This document shows positions 1 through 9,300 of a stretch of DNA of 32,940 bases, one piece after another. A model generated the notes under the pieces. It did not search any database and was not told where the DNA came from. It worked only from the letters and a program-made list of their open reading frames with translations. The translations under genes were made by a program, and so were the position numbers. Positions within the stretch are counted from its first letter, which is position 1; each line of letters opens with the position of its first letter. Origin of the DNA: Lawsonibacter sp. (GTDB taxonomy: Bacteria; Bacillota; Clostridia; Oscillospirales; Oscillospiraceae); assembly GCA_022799835.1 (NCBI GenBank), contig JAAWPF010000004.1, positions 1-32,940 on the forward strand, given 5' to 3'.

Positions 1-527
1 CCGTTCCAGTGGCTCTCGTTCTCATAGCAGGAGGGGTCGGACAGCACCCCGGGCACCAGGCGGCACACCGCATCGGCCACCGCCATGGCCGGGATCTCCC
101 CACCGGTCATGACGAAGTCACCGATGGAAATTTCCTCGTCCACACACTCCTCGATGAACCGCTCATCGATGCCCTCATAGTGGCCGCAGACCAGAATCAG
201 GCGGCTGTAATCATCTTTCAGCCGCCGGGCGTCCGCCTGGGTGAAGGTCTTTCCCGCCGGGGACATGTAGATGGTGTGCACCCGCTCCCCCGCCTTCTGG
301 CAGATGTGCTCCCAGCACCTGTAAAGGGGATCAGCCTGCATCACCGCCCCTCGGCCCCCGCCGTAGGGGTAGTTGTCCACCTGCTTCTGTCTATTTACGG
401 TGTAGTCCCGAATCTGGTGGCACTCCACCCGGATATAGCCCCGCTCCTGTCCCCGGCCCAGCACAGATTCACAGAGCATATCCCCCACCACATCGGGGAA
501 TAATGTCATAATATCAATACGGTACAT
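1..527 (-). CDS. trmD: tRNA (guanine-N1-)-methyltransferase TrmD (3' part beyond the left edge)
   Basis: Reverse-strand translation from ATG at 527: MYRIDIMTLFPDVVGDMLCESVLGRGQERGYIRVECHQIRDYTVNRQKQVDNYPYGGGRGAVMQADPLY...LVCGHYEGIDERFIEECVDEEISIGDFVMTGGE. These are TrmD signature motifs. The ORF runs off the window and is absent from the ORF track. Confidence 0.95.
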   Translation of the reverse strand, partial: MYRIDIMTLFPDVVGDMLCESVLGRGQERGYIRVECHQIRDYTVNRQKQVDNYPYGGGRGAVMQADPLYRCWEHICQKAGERVHTIYMSPAGKTFTQADARRLKDDYSRLILVCGHYEGIDERFIEECVDEEISIGDFVMTGGEIPAMAVADAVCRLVPGVLSDPSCYENESHWN

Positions 528-634
528 GGTCGTTCCGCCTTTCTTCCTGTTTACGGCAATATTATACGGTATCCCCTCCACTTTTTCAACGGATTCCCGG
601 CAAAAATACTATCGCCTTTCTGGAAAAGTTATGC

Positions 635-640
635 TATGAT
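635..640 (+). promoter_or_regulatory. Possible extended -10 (TGcTATGAT) upstream of the flavodiiron gene
   Basis: atgcTATGATagg about 40 nt before the ATG at 681; the -35 is weak. Confidence 0.35.
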
Positions 641-680
641 AGGAGTGACAAAATTCCTGCACCAAAGGGAGGTTTTATCT

Positions 681-2033
681 ATGTACTGCACCCGCAAAGT
701 TACCGATGACCTGATCTGGATTGGCGCCAACGACCGCCAGCATCCCATCTTTGAGGCGGCCCACCCCGTCCCCCGTGGGATGTCCTACAACTCCTATCTG
801 CTCCTGGACGAGAAGACGGTCCTCTTTGACACGGTGGACCGCTCCGTCCAGACCCAGTTCCTGGAGAACCTGGACCACGCCCTGGGCGGCCGGAAGCTGG
901 ACTATATCTTTGTCCACCACATGGAGCCCGACCACGCCGCCACCCTGGGCGACCTGGTGCTCCGCCACCCCGAGGCCCGCATTGTATGCAACGGCAAGGC
1001 GGTGAACATGATCCGCCAGTTCCACGCCACTGACCCCTCCGGGGCCATTCTGGTGAACGAGGGCGATACCCTTTGCACCGGCCGGCACAACTTCACCTTC
1101 GTAGCCGCCCCTATGGTCCACTGGCCCGAGGTGGTGGTGAGCTACGACTCCACCGACAAGATCCTCTTCTCCGCCGACGGCTTCGGCTCTTTCGGCGCGC
1201 TGAACGGCGTACTCTTCGCCGATGAGGTGGACTGGGAGCGGGACTGGCTGGACGAGGCCCGCCGGTACTACACCAACATTGTGGGCAAGTACGGCCCCCA
1301 GGTCATGGCCCTGCTGGGCAAGGCCTCCAAGCTGGACATCCGGATGATCTGCCCCCTCCACGGCCCCGTGTGGCGTAAGGATTTTGGCCAGATTATTGAT
1401 AAATACGTCAAGTGGGCCTCCTATGAGCCCGAGGTCCAGGGCGTGGTGATTCCCTTTGCCTCCGTCTACGGCCACACCGAGACCGCCGCCAATATCCTGG
1501 CCTGCCGCCTGGCCGAGCTGGGCATTCCCGTTCAGATGCACGACGTGTCGGTCACCCACTACTCCTATGTGCTGTCCGACTGCTTCAAGTACAGCCACAT
1601 CGTCTTCGCCTGCCCCACCTATAACAACGGCATCTTCGACCCCATGGAGCATCTGCTCCGGGACCTGGCCCACCACAACCTGCAAAATCGGAAGGTGGCC
1701 CTCATCCAGAACGGCTCCTGGGCTCCCGCCAGCGGCAAGCTGATGTCGGAGATTCTGGGCGGGATGAAGAATATGGAGGTCCTCGAGACCCCTGTCACCC
1801 TCAAGTCCGCCCTGGCCCCCGGTCAGGAGGGCGAGTTGGAGGCCCTGGCCCAGGCGCTGGCCGCGTCGGTCAAGGGCGAGGAACCCGCCCCCGAGGCTGA
1901 GCCCACCCCGGACAAGCTCAAGGGCTTTATCTGCAAAATCTGCGGCTTCATTTATGAGGGCGATACCCTGCCTGACGATTTCGTCTGCCCCATCTGCCGC
2001 CGCCCCGCCGCCGACTTTGAGCCTGTACAGTAA
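681..2033 (+). CDS. FprA-family A-type flavodiiron protein with C-terminal rubredoxin domain
   Basis: HHMEPDHA di-iron motif, flavodoxin loop SVYGHTETAANILA, C-terminal CKICGFIYEGDTLPDDFVCPICRRPAADFEP (rubredoxin). Start set at 681 because AAAGGGAGG precedes ATGTACTGC; the ORF-track start at 636 lacks an RBS. Confidence 0.93.
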   Translation: MYCTRKVTDDLIWIGANDRQHPIFEAAHPVPRGMSYNSYLLLDEKTVLFDTVDRSVQTQFLENLDHALGGRKLDYIFVHHMEPDHAATLGDLVLRHPEARIVCNGKAVNMIRQFHATDPSGAILVNEGDTLCTGRHNFTFVAAPMVHWPEVVVSYDSTDKILFSADGFGSFGALNGVLFADEVDWERDWLDEARRYYTNIVGKYGPQVMALLGKASKLDIRMICPLHGPVWRKDFGQIIDKYVKWASYEPEVQGVVIPFASVYGHTETAANILACRLAELGIPVQMHDVSVTHYSYVLSDCFKYSHIVFACPTYNNGIFDPMEHLLRDLAHHNLQNRKVALIQNGSWAPASGKLMSEILGGMKNMEVLETPVTLKSALAPGQEGELEALAQALAASVKGEEPAPEAEPTPDKLKGFICKICGFIYEGDTLPDDFVCPICRRPAADFEPVQ

Positions 2034-2035
2034 CA

Positions 2036-2076
2036 CAAAAGACCGCCGCTCCCACATAGGAACGGCGGTTCTCTTA
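2036..2076. terminator. Stem-loop between the convergent flavodiiron and lipoprotein genes
   Basis: aaaagACCGCCGctcccacataggaaCGGCGGTtctctta: 7-bp stem with flanking A/T runs, between two convergent stop codons. Confidence 0.6.
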
Positions 2077-2445
2077 TTCATCGCGCTCTATGATCCAAGC
2101 GCCGTTTTCATGCCGGACCGCAATCAAAATCTGTGTTTCCTCCGCGAAGCTGTCGGTGAATTCCCTGGCATGTTTTCCTCCGTTGTCATCGGTGAAGGAA
2201 ATTATATAAGTGTAATTTTCCGCCGGACCAATGATAAATTGGCACAGCTGGGTGTCCTTAATCGGCTCAGGGGAGGCGGCCACCTCCTGGCCATCATGAG
2301 AAACGACGATATCTGATATTTCCCAGGCGGCATAGTTTGTCACGATCAGGTTTCCGTCCTGATTGGCTGGGCTCTCCTCATAGCAGCCTATCAGCAGAAG
2401 AAGCATACAAGCTGCCGCCAGCATCCAGCTTATAAATTTTTTCAT
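2074..2445 (-). CDS. Small lipoprotein, function unknown
   Basis: MKKFISWMLAAACMLLLLIGCYEES: signal peptide with lipobox LLIGC. Confidence 0.8.
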   Translation of the reverse strand: MKKFISWMLAAACMLLLLIGCYEESPANQDGNLIVTNYAAWEISDIVVSHDGQEVAASPEPIKDTQLCQFIIGPAENYTYIISFTDDNGGKHAREFTDSFAEETQILIAVRHENGAWIIERDE

Positions 2446-2497
2446 TTATCCTCCTGTCCTCCGCCAGTCGGGTGTGACTGTTCCAGTGTAAACCGTC

Positions 2498-3352
2498 TTA
2501 TCCCTTCACCAGTGATACCACCTTCTGCACGCTCTTCTCCGCGCCGCAAGTCTGAATAATGGGAAAAACCTCCTGATAGGCATTCTCTGCGCTCCCCGCA
2601 TCCGAGGGGAAATAAACCCACTGTGTCATAAAGCTGTGGGCATAATTGCAGTGAATGTTGGCCGTATATACCTGCACAACCGGGTCCTCCACCTGACACT
2701 CCGTCTGCCGGGCGCAGTCCTTGCGGAAGGATAAATACTTTTGTCCGTCTCTGACGTATATAATGTGGATATTCAAATCCTCCTTGGGAATATCCAGCCG
2801 GGCGCTGAGTCCCGCATCCTTGTTGTAGGCGTTCTCCGCTTCCACCTTTTCAAAATAGAACCGGTCCCGGTGCGCCGCGATAATATCCTCCTCCATGTCC
2901 CGGTATTTTTCCGGGACAAGTACATTCAGAGTCAGGTCATTATACACAAATTGTTCGGTTACGTCCTGCCCATCCGCAGTTTCAATCGGGTTATGCTTAA
3001 AATAGTTCCTGCTTACACGGATACACATTCCATTTGGATCGATCTCTACGGGATACTGCAAACCGTTCATGGTATAAAGCGGCGTACCCTTATCGTCCAT
3101 GCTCTGATAATTATAGAAATCCGCTACAAAAGCGCCGGCCTTCTCCTCCAGCTCGGCCAGGAGACGCGCGCTGCGCGCGGCGATTTCCAGGTATTGCGCA
3201 GGATCATCCTCTCCGGTGTACTGCACCTGGGTTGTGTAGAGGTTTTGGTACTCTTCCGGGGGCGCAGTTTTCTCCGCCTCACGGGTCCTGCCGCAGGAGG
3301 ACAGTCCCGCTAAGCAGAGCAACGCCAGCAATCCGCTCAAATACTTTCTCAT
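2498..3352 (-). CDS. Lipoprotein with a domain resembling the extracellular region of bacteriocin-associated integral membrane (DUF1430-type) proteins
   Basis: Start at 3352: MRKYLSGLLALLCLAGLSSCGRTREA (lipobox LSSC). Interior ...IRVSRNYFKHNPIETADGQDVTEQ...TLNVLVPEKYRDMEEDI... . The longer ORF start at 3517 has no signal peptide. Confidence 0.75.
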   Translation of the reverse strand: MRKYLSGLLALLCLAGLSSCGRTREAEKTAPPEEYQNLYTTQVQYTGEDDPAQYLEIAARSARLLAELEEKAGAFVADFYNYQSMDDKGTPLYTMNGLQYPVEIDPNGMCIRVSRNYFKHNPIETADGQDVTEQFVYNDLTLNVLVPEKYRDMEEDIIAAHRDRFYFEKVEAENAYNKDAGLSARLDIPKEDLNIHIIYVRDGQKYLSFRKDCARQTECQVEDPVVQVYTANIHCNYAHSFMTQWVYFPSDAGSAENAYQEVFPIIQTCGAEKSVQKVVSLVKG

Positions 3353-3363
3353 GATGTTCCTCC

Positions 3364-4608
3364 TTATCTCCCCGGCAGCTGGGGCGCCATGGTCCGGGTG
3401 TGGCGGATCTCCTCCCAGACGGTGGTTTTTTTCCAGAAACTCACCGCTGTGATGGGCAGCCAGGTGAGAAGGAACAGCCAGTAGGCACACAGCCCCTTCC
3501 ACAGCCGGCGGTCCCATTTATGTTCCAGGGTGAGGACCACCCCGGCGGCGGCGGTGGCGGTCAGCGCGGCCCAGGCGAGGTTGCCGCAGGCGGCGGTCAG
3601 ACCCAGGGCCAGGGCCTGGAGCAGGCTCCTCCCACCCAGCGAGGCGGCAAGGGCGGTACATACCAGTCCGGCCAGGGCGGACAGCTGGTAGGCGGGCAGC
3701 AGCAGGGTGGCCTCAAAGTCGAAGAGGGCCAGCCGGGGCTTCCGGGTCTGCTGCTCACCCAGTTCGGACAGGTAACGCTGGGCCACTTGCAGGGTTCCGC
3801 TGGACCAGCGGCGGCGCTGCGTAAAGGACTGCTCCCAAGTGAGGGGCTGCTCGTCATAGGTAATAGCCTTGGGGACATAGGCCACCTTCTCCCCCGCCAG
3901 GACGGTCTGGGCGGTGAGCTCCAGGTCCTCGCTGATGGTCTCAGTGCGCCAGCCGCCCAGCCGGTCCAGCAGCTTCTGTGTCACCATGAAGCCGGTGCCG
4001 CCGATCATGGCGGAAACCCCCAGCCCCGTCTTGCCCCCGTTGTGGAAGCGGTCCATCATCCAGTAGTAGATGGAGGAGCAGCCGGACACGGCGGTGTCGT
4101 AGGGATTCTTGCTGTCCCGGTAGCCCTGGGCGGCCAGCACCCCGGCCAGCCGGGCGTTGTTCATCTCCGCCAGGAAGCGGGAATCCACCACGTTGTCCGC
4201 GTCAAAGACCAGCCAGGCGTCGTACCGCCGGCCCCGCAGGCGGTTGTAGGCGAAGCGGAGGACCTCCCCCTTGCTCTTCACCGGGACGGTGCACTCCAGC
4301 ACCTTGGCTCCGCAGTTTCGGGCCGCCAGAGCGGTATTGTCGGTACAGTTGTTGGGGATGACCCAGATATCATACAGCTCGGCGGGATAGTCCTGCATGA
4401 GGAGACTGTTAATCAGCGGGCCAACCACCAATTCCTCGTTTCGGGCGGCAATCAGAACCGCAAATTTTGTCCGTGCCGGGTGGAAACCGTAATCCATCGG
4501 CCTCCTCACACAGGCCAGTCCGGAGACCAGATACCACAGCCCCCATAAGCTCATCAAAACTCCCATCGTGCCCGTCAGGGCCAGCGCGGCAGGAAACAGC
4601 CAATCCAT
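3364..4608 (-). CDS. Family 2 glycosyltransferase, membrane-associated
   Basis: AVLIAARNEELVVGPLINSL, FDADNVVD, ISEDLELT and QRRRW (QxxRW-type) motifs, with N- and C-terminal TM segments. Confidence 0.9.
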   Translation of the reverse strand: MDWLFPAALALTGTMGVLMSLWGLWYLVSGLACVRRPMDYGFHPARTKFAVLIAARNEELVVGPLINSLLMQDYPAELYDIWVIPNNCTDNTALAARNCGAKVLECTVPVKSKGEVLRFAYNRLRGRRYDAWLVFDADNVVDSRFLAEMNNARLAGVLAAQGYRDSKNPYDTAVSGCSSIYYWMMDRFHNGGKTGLGVSAMIGGTGFMVTQKLLDRLGGWRTETISEDLELTAQTVLAGEKVAYVPKAITYDEQPLTWEQSFTQRRRWSSGTLQVAQRYLSELGEQQTRKPRLALFDFEATLLLPAYQLSALAGLVCTALAASLGGRSLLQALALGLTAACGNLAWAALTATAAAGVVLTLEHKWDRRLWKGLCAYWLFLLTWLPITAVSFWKKTTVWEEIRHTRTMAPQLPGR

Positions 4609-4763
4609 ACTCCTGCGCCTCCTCTCCTTGTTGTGAGACTATCCTAGCAGAGGAATGTTAAGGACAGCGTAGGAGGAAAATTAAGATTTGATAAAGTTTT
4701 CTTAAAGACATGGGACAGCCCCGCCTGCGCATATCCATATAAAAAAGCCTTGGAGGAATGACT

Positions 4764-4997
4764 ATGGAGACACGCATCGCGGAGCTGCGGTATAAGGAGG
4801 TCATCAGCGTGGAGGACGGCTCCCGCTATGGCTATGTGGGCGACATGGAGGTGGACCTGGAGTCCGGGCAGGTCAAAGCCCTCATCGTTCCCGGGAAGCG
4901 GCGGTTTTTCGGCCTGCTGGGCCGGGAGGAGGACAAGGTCATCCCCTGGGGGGCGGTGCGGCGCTTCGGAGAGGACATCATCCTAGTGGAGAAGTAA
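4764..4997 (+). CDS. YlmC/YmxH family sporulation-associated PRC-barrel protein
   Basis: METRIAELRYKEVISVEDGSRYGYVGDMEVDLESGQVKALIVPGKRRFFGLLGREEDKVIPW. ATG 4764 has better spacing from GGAGGA than ATG 4758. Confidence 0.88.
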   Translation: METRIAELRYKEVISVEDGSRYGYVGDMEVDLESGQVKALIVPGKRRFFGLLGREEDKVIPWGAVRRFGEDIILVEK

Positions 4998-5003
4998 CGA
5001 AAA

Positions 5004-5031
5004 CGGGACGGCCCAGCCGTCCCGCTCTTTT
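5004..5031 (+). terminator. Rho-independent terminator
   Basis: CGGGACGGC-CCA-GCCGTCCCG followed by ctctttta; 9-bp perfect stem, 3-nt loop. Confidence 0.85.
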
Positions 5032-5680
5032 ATCGCTCCATAATCCACAGATCTCCCGGAGCCATTTTCACCGTGTAGGTTTTGCCCTGTTTCCCGCAGA
5101 ACAGGCAGATGCCCTCCAGCTTGACAGACCTGCCCGGGTTTGTTCTGAGATATCCCTTGTCGTTCATCTCGAAATTAATACTGCCAAAGGCCGGGAACAC
5201 CAGCTTGGCCTCGCCCACCTTTTTCGACCCGTAGTACAGCTCCGCAATGACATAGCCATCAATAAAGCCCGGCTTATCAAAAGCAGTCACTTCCCCTTCA
5301 ACCGATGCCTCCGCTTCCACTGTAATGGATCCAGCGGCGGTGACCTTCGCCTGTACCCTGTTAAATTTCAGATATTGGAATACTTTTTTGCTGGAGGCAT
5401 CGCTCACCAGCTTGACGGCCAGCGTGCTCGCTGTTTTCTCATACTCATCGGCCATAGTCGTCCCTCTCATATTGGCTTGAAATATGGCCATATTGATATC
5501 ACGGGCCACCTGATTTTGCGCCCGGACAGCCTCATTGTTCTGCGCCGTGCGGGACAAGGAGGCCAGCGCGGGCGCCGTGCCGCCGATGCCGGAGGCGATC
5601 CCCGCCATGAACATTCCGTCAGACTCCTTCTGCATAGGGAGGAAGTGAGGGGTATCATCTCCCCGCAGTCTGCCCGCCAT
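5030..5680 (-). CDS. Conserved-looking hypothetical protein, C-terminal CxxC
   Basis: 216-aa ORF; starts inside the stop region of the upstream ORF (ATG 5680, upstream stop 5684-5686). Contains ...ICLFCGKQGKTYTVKMAPGDLWIMER. Confidence 0.7.
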   Translation of the reverse strand: MAGRLRGDDTPHFLPMQKESDGMFMAGIASGIGGTAPALASLSRTAQNNEAVRAQNQVARDINMAIFQANMRGTTMADEYEKTASTLAVKLVSDASSKKVFQYLKFNRVQAKVTAAGSITVEAEASVEGEVTAFDKPGFIDGYVIAELYYGSKKVGEAKLVFPAFGSINFEMNDKGYLRTNPGRSVKLEGICLFCGKQGKTYTVKMAPGDLWIMER

Positions 5681-5683
5681 ATC

Positions 5684-6193
5684 CTAGAACATGGCGACCG
5701 GCTTTTTGTTGCCGTGGAGCTGGGCATAACGGGAGAGCTTCTCGTACTGCTCCTGATCCGTCTGTTTATCCGCCAGCGCTTTCTTCTCCTGCTTTTCCGC
5801 CGCCTCTTTCTCTTTCCTGTCGCGCACAGTGTTGAAATCCTGAATAACTTTCGGGTCAGAAAGATCGACCGCATGCTTTTCCGCAATCAGCTGAACACGC
5901 TGTTTCTCGGCGGCATCCAGTTTTTTCAGGTCCTGAATGCCATATTTTTTACATTCCTCATAGAATGCGGCGACTTTTCTTTCTTTTTCAAACTGTTTGA
6001 TCTGTTTTCCAAATATAATATCGTGGAGTCGGACAGATATCCATACCCCAAGAAGGCAACCAAATACACCAAGCGAGGCACCCAAGATATCGCTCCCAAG
6101 CAATATACCAGCCAAAGCGCCAAGAACCATTCCGCCCAAGGCTCCTACTCCTATCATTACCCAGCCTATTGTGTCTAATTTCTTCTGATCCAA
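5684..6193 (-). CDS. Hypothetical membrane protein with charged C-terminal coiled-coil region
   Basis: MDQKKLDTIGWVMIGVGALGGMVLGALAGILLGSDILGASLGVFGCLLGVWISV (two TM helices) then a K/E/Q-rich tail. Confidence 0.75.
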   Translation of the reverse strand: MDQKKLDTIGWVMIGVGALGGMVLGALAGILLGSDILGASLGVFGCLLGVWISVRLHDIIFGKQIKQFEKERKVAAFYEECKKYGIQDLKKLDAAEKQRVQLIAEKHAVDLSDPKVIQDFNTVRDRKEKEAAEKQEKKALADKQTDQEQYEKLSRYAQLHGNKKPVAMF

Positions 6194-6224
6194 AATAACT
6201 CCTCCTCATCTTACGAACTCCCCT

Positions 6225-6263
6225 TATCCTTTGCAAAGCAAAGGATAGAAAGGGGCCCCTTTC
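6225..6263 (-). terminator. Double hairpin downstream of addA (TATCCTTTGC-AAA-GCAAAGGATA plus GAAAGGGGCCCCTTTC palindrome)
   Basis: Perfect 10-bp inverted repeat 6225-6234/6238-6247 and adjacent perfect 16-nt palindrome 6248-6263, between the addA stop (6306) and the next ORF start (6193). Confidence 0.55.
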
Positions 6264-6305
6264 TGCGATTATGATAACACACGCAAGCAGGAAATGCAAC
6301 CCATT

Positions 6306-9300
6306 TCAGAGCTCCACAGCGGTATCGGTGACAAAAAACCACAGCACCTGCCGGTTGACGGGCCGTCCCAGGATGGCGGACAGAGCCAGGCTGTAGGCGT
6401 TGAGCTGGGGGCGGTACTCCCCGGCCCGCTCCCGCTCCCCGCCGGGGCGGATGCGGTCGCTTTTGAAGTCCACCACGACAATGGAGCCGTCCTCCCCCTC
6501 GAACCAGGCGTCGATGACCCCCTGGAGGAGGACCTCCTCCCCCTTCCCATCGGGGAAGTAGTTCAGAGCAGAATCCAGCACCGAGAACTTGAACTCCCGG
6601 CGGCACTTTTCTCCCGCCGCCGCCATAGCCCGACCCAGGGGACTGGTCAGAAAGGCGGACAGGCGCGCCGGCTCCACCGCCTCCCGCTGGAGCCTGGTCA
6701 AAAAACCGGCCCGAGTCAGCCGGTCCAGCTCAGCCTCCACCGCCTGGAGGCTTGGATCCATATCCAGAGGCAGATATTGCATAGCCAGATGGAGGGCGGT
6801 GCCCCGCTGGGCGGGGGTGAGCCCCCGCTCCTGCGCGATAAAGTTGGGTCGGGTGATGGGCTGACCCTTTTCCCGGGACTGGACGGTCTCCTCCGCCGCC
6901 TCCCGGTCCAGCGCCCGGCCCTTGAGCTGGGTGGCAGTAAGCTTGGAAGGCAGACCGACCGCCGCCAGGTGGGGGTAGACCCAGGTCAGCCGGGCGGACA
7001 GGTCGCCGTCCAGCTCCTCCTCCTGGAGCAGATCACTGTAATGACCTTCCACTTTACCTTCCTTTCCCAGAGCGGTCCCGTCCACCCAGCGGATATTCCA
7101 GGCGGGGCCTGTTCCTGTGGGGCCTGCCCCCTTGAGCAGTTCAATGGAATACTGGGACAGCCCGTCCAGAGGGACGGGTTCCACAAGTCCGGCCAGCGCC
7201 CGGAGGCCATCCCCCTCTGGCCGGGTGAGGGCGTGGAGGAGCACCCAGGCCCCCACGCTCTGCTGCTGCTCCAGAGTCAGGGGCGAGATGGGCAGGCTGT
7301 TCCCCAGCCGCGTTAAGGCCTCTGCCCCCTCGGGCAGGGCCAGGGTGAGGATCAGCTTCTCCCGGGCCCGAGTCATGGCCACATAGAGCAGACGCAGCTC
7401 CTCCGCCATCATCTCCCGCTCCAGCTGGCGGGCCACCGCCTGCCGGGCCAGGGTAGGGTATTGGATCATCCGCTCCTGGTCCAGGCCTGTGGGCCCCACG
7501 CCCAAAACGGAGTGGAAGAGCACCGGCCGCATCAGGTCATCCCGGTTGAGCCGGCGTGTCAGGCCGCACACCAGCACCACAGGCTTTTCCAGACCTTTGG
7601 ACCGGTGGATAGACAGGATGGACACTCCCTCCCCCTCGCGGTTCTTTCCCGCGGCGCCGCCCAGCCGAGCGCCGGCGTCCCGCATCCGGTCCAGCCGCAG
7701 GAGAAACTGGAACAGGGTCCGGCATCCGCCTTCCTCCAGCTGGCCGGCCAGAGCGTAGAGGGACAACAGATTGCCCTGCCGCTCCGCGCCGCCCTCCATC
7801 GCACCAAAAACACCCAGAAGGTTGGTCTTTTCATAGATGTGCCAAATCAGCTGTCGGCAGGTCTGATCCCCCGCCCAATCCCGCAGCTGCGCCAGTTGAT
7901 CCAGAAAATCCCGGCACTCCTCGTCCCCGTTTTCGGCGGCGTGGCCCAGAGTGCTGTAAAAATCCCCTTCGCTGTCCGCGCGGAGGAGAGCCAGCTTGTC
8001 CCCTGAAAAGCCGTACACCGGTGAGCGCAGGGCGGCGATGAGGGCCACGTCCTGCCTGGGGTTGTCCACAATCCGGAGAATGGACAGGGCCACGTTGACC
8101 TCTGTGGTTTCAAAGAAGTCCCCGCCGCTGTCGGCGGACCAGGGGATGCCCTCTTCGTTGAAAGCCCGGAGGTAGTGGTGGAGCACTGAGCCGGGGCTGC
8201 GCAGAAGCAGCATGATGTCGGACGGGCACACAGGCCGGAGCCCGTCCCCCTCCTCGATCATCAGCGGCTCCTCCAGCAGCTCCTTGATCCGCCGGGCGGC
8301 AAAGCGGGCCTCCAGCAGGTCCTTGTCCTCTTTTTCCCCCTCCAGGTCCCCCAGGAAGGACAGATCCAATGCGTTAAGCTCCAGTGTGTAGGGATCGGAT
8401 GTAGGGCCCGCCCCCTTGGACGGACCGTTTTCCGCTCCCTGTTCCCAAAACTCGCCCAGAGGAGCGGGCCGAAGAAATGCCTTCCCCGGCACCAGAGCCT
8501 GATCGTCAGTGTAGTCCAGCTCTCCAAATTCAGTGGACATAATACTTCTGAACAGGTCGTTGCACCCCTCCAGCACTTGGGGCCGGGAGCGGAAGTTCCG
8601 GGACAGCACCCGCCGCCGGGGCTGGCCTTCCTCCGCCTCCTCTCCATCAGGGAACCGGCGGTACTTATCCAGAAAGATGGTGGGGTCAGCCAGACGGAAG
8701 CGGTAGATGGACTGCTTCACATCTCCCACCTGAAACAGCTTCCGGCCCCCGTCAGAAATGGCGTTGAAAATGGCGTTCTGGACCTGATTGGTATCCTGAT
8801 ATTCGTCCACCAGTATCTCGTCATAGCGGCCGCACCAGTGCCGGGCCAGTTTGGAGGACTCTCCCCGCTCGTCGGTGAGCAGCTTCACCGCGAAGTGCTC
8901 CAAATCGGAGAAGTCCACCAGCCCCCGCTTGGCCTTTTCCTGGGAAAAGGCGGTCTGAAAGTCTGTCACCAGCTCCATCAGCGCCTGGACGGCGGGCCGG
9001 GACAGCGCCAGTTCCTCCAGCAGGGCAGCGGTATCGCCGCTAAAGGGCTCCGCCGCCTTGTCCAGCACCTTTTTGCAGCTCTTCCGGATAGCCTTCATCT
9101 GTTCCCCCGCCCGGACCGCCCGTTCCTCCTCAAAGGGACTAATCGATATGGCGCGTTTCCGCTTCCGCCCCGCGTCCGCGAAGAATATGGGCAGCTGGGC
9201 CGCCGCGCCATCCCAGGTCTCAACAGCCAGAAGAGCCGTCAGCTCCTCCAGTGTCCCGGAGATAGAGGGGGCGTAGTTAGCCTGGAGCAGCTCATCCGTC

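Noticed and set aside
9-503. 164-aa plus-strand ORF at the left edge
   Set aside because: Antisense to trmD, which is clear on the minus strand.
675-2081. 468-aa minus-strand ORF opposite the flavodiiron gene
   Set aside because: Low-complexity G/V/H/Q-rich translation with no domain motifs; antisense shadow of a GC-rich gene with strong codon bias.
3165-3185. GCGCGCtgcgcgcgGCG alternating purine-pyrimidine tract
   Set aside because: Lies inside the lipoprotein coding sequence and is explained by Ala/Arg codons.
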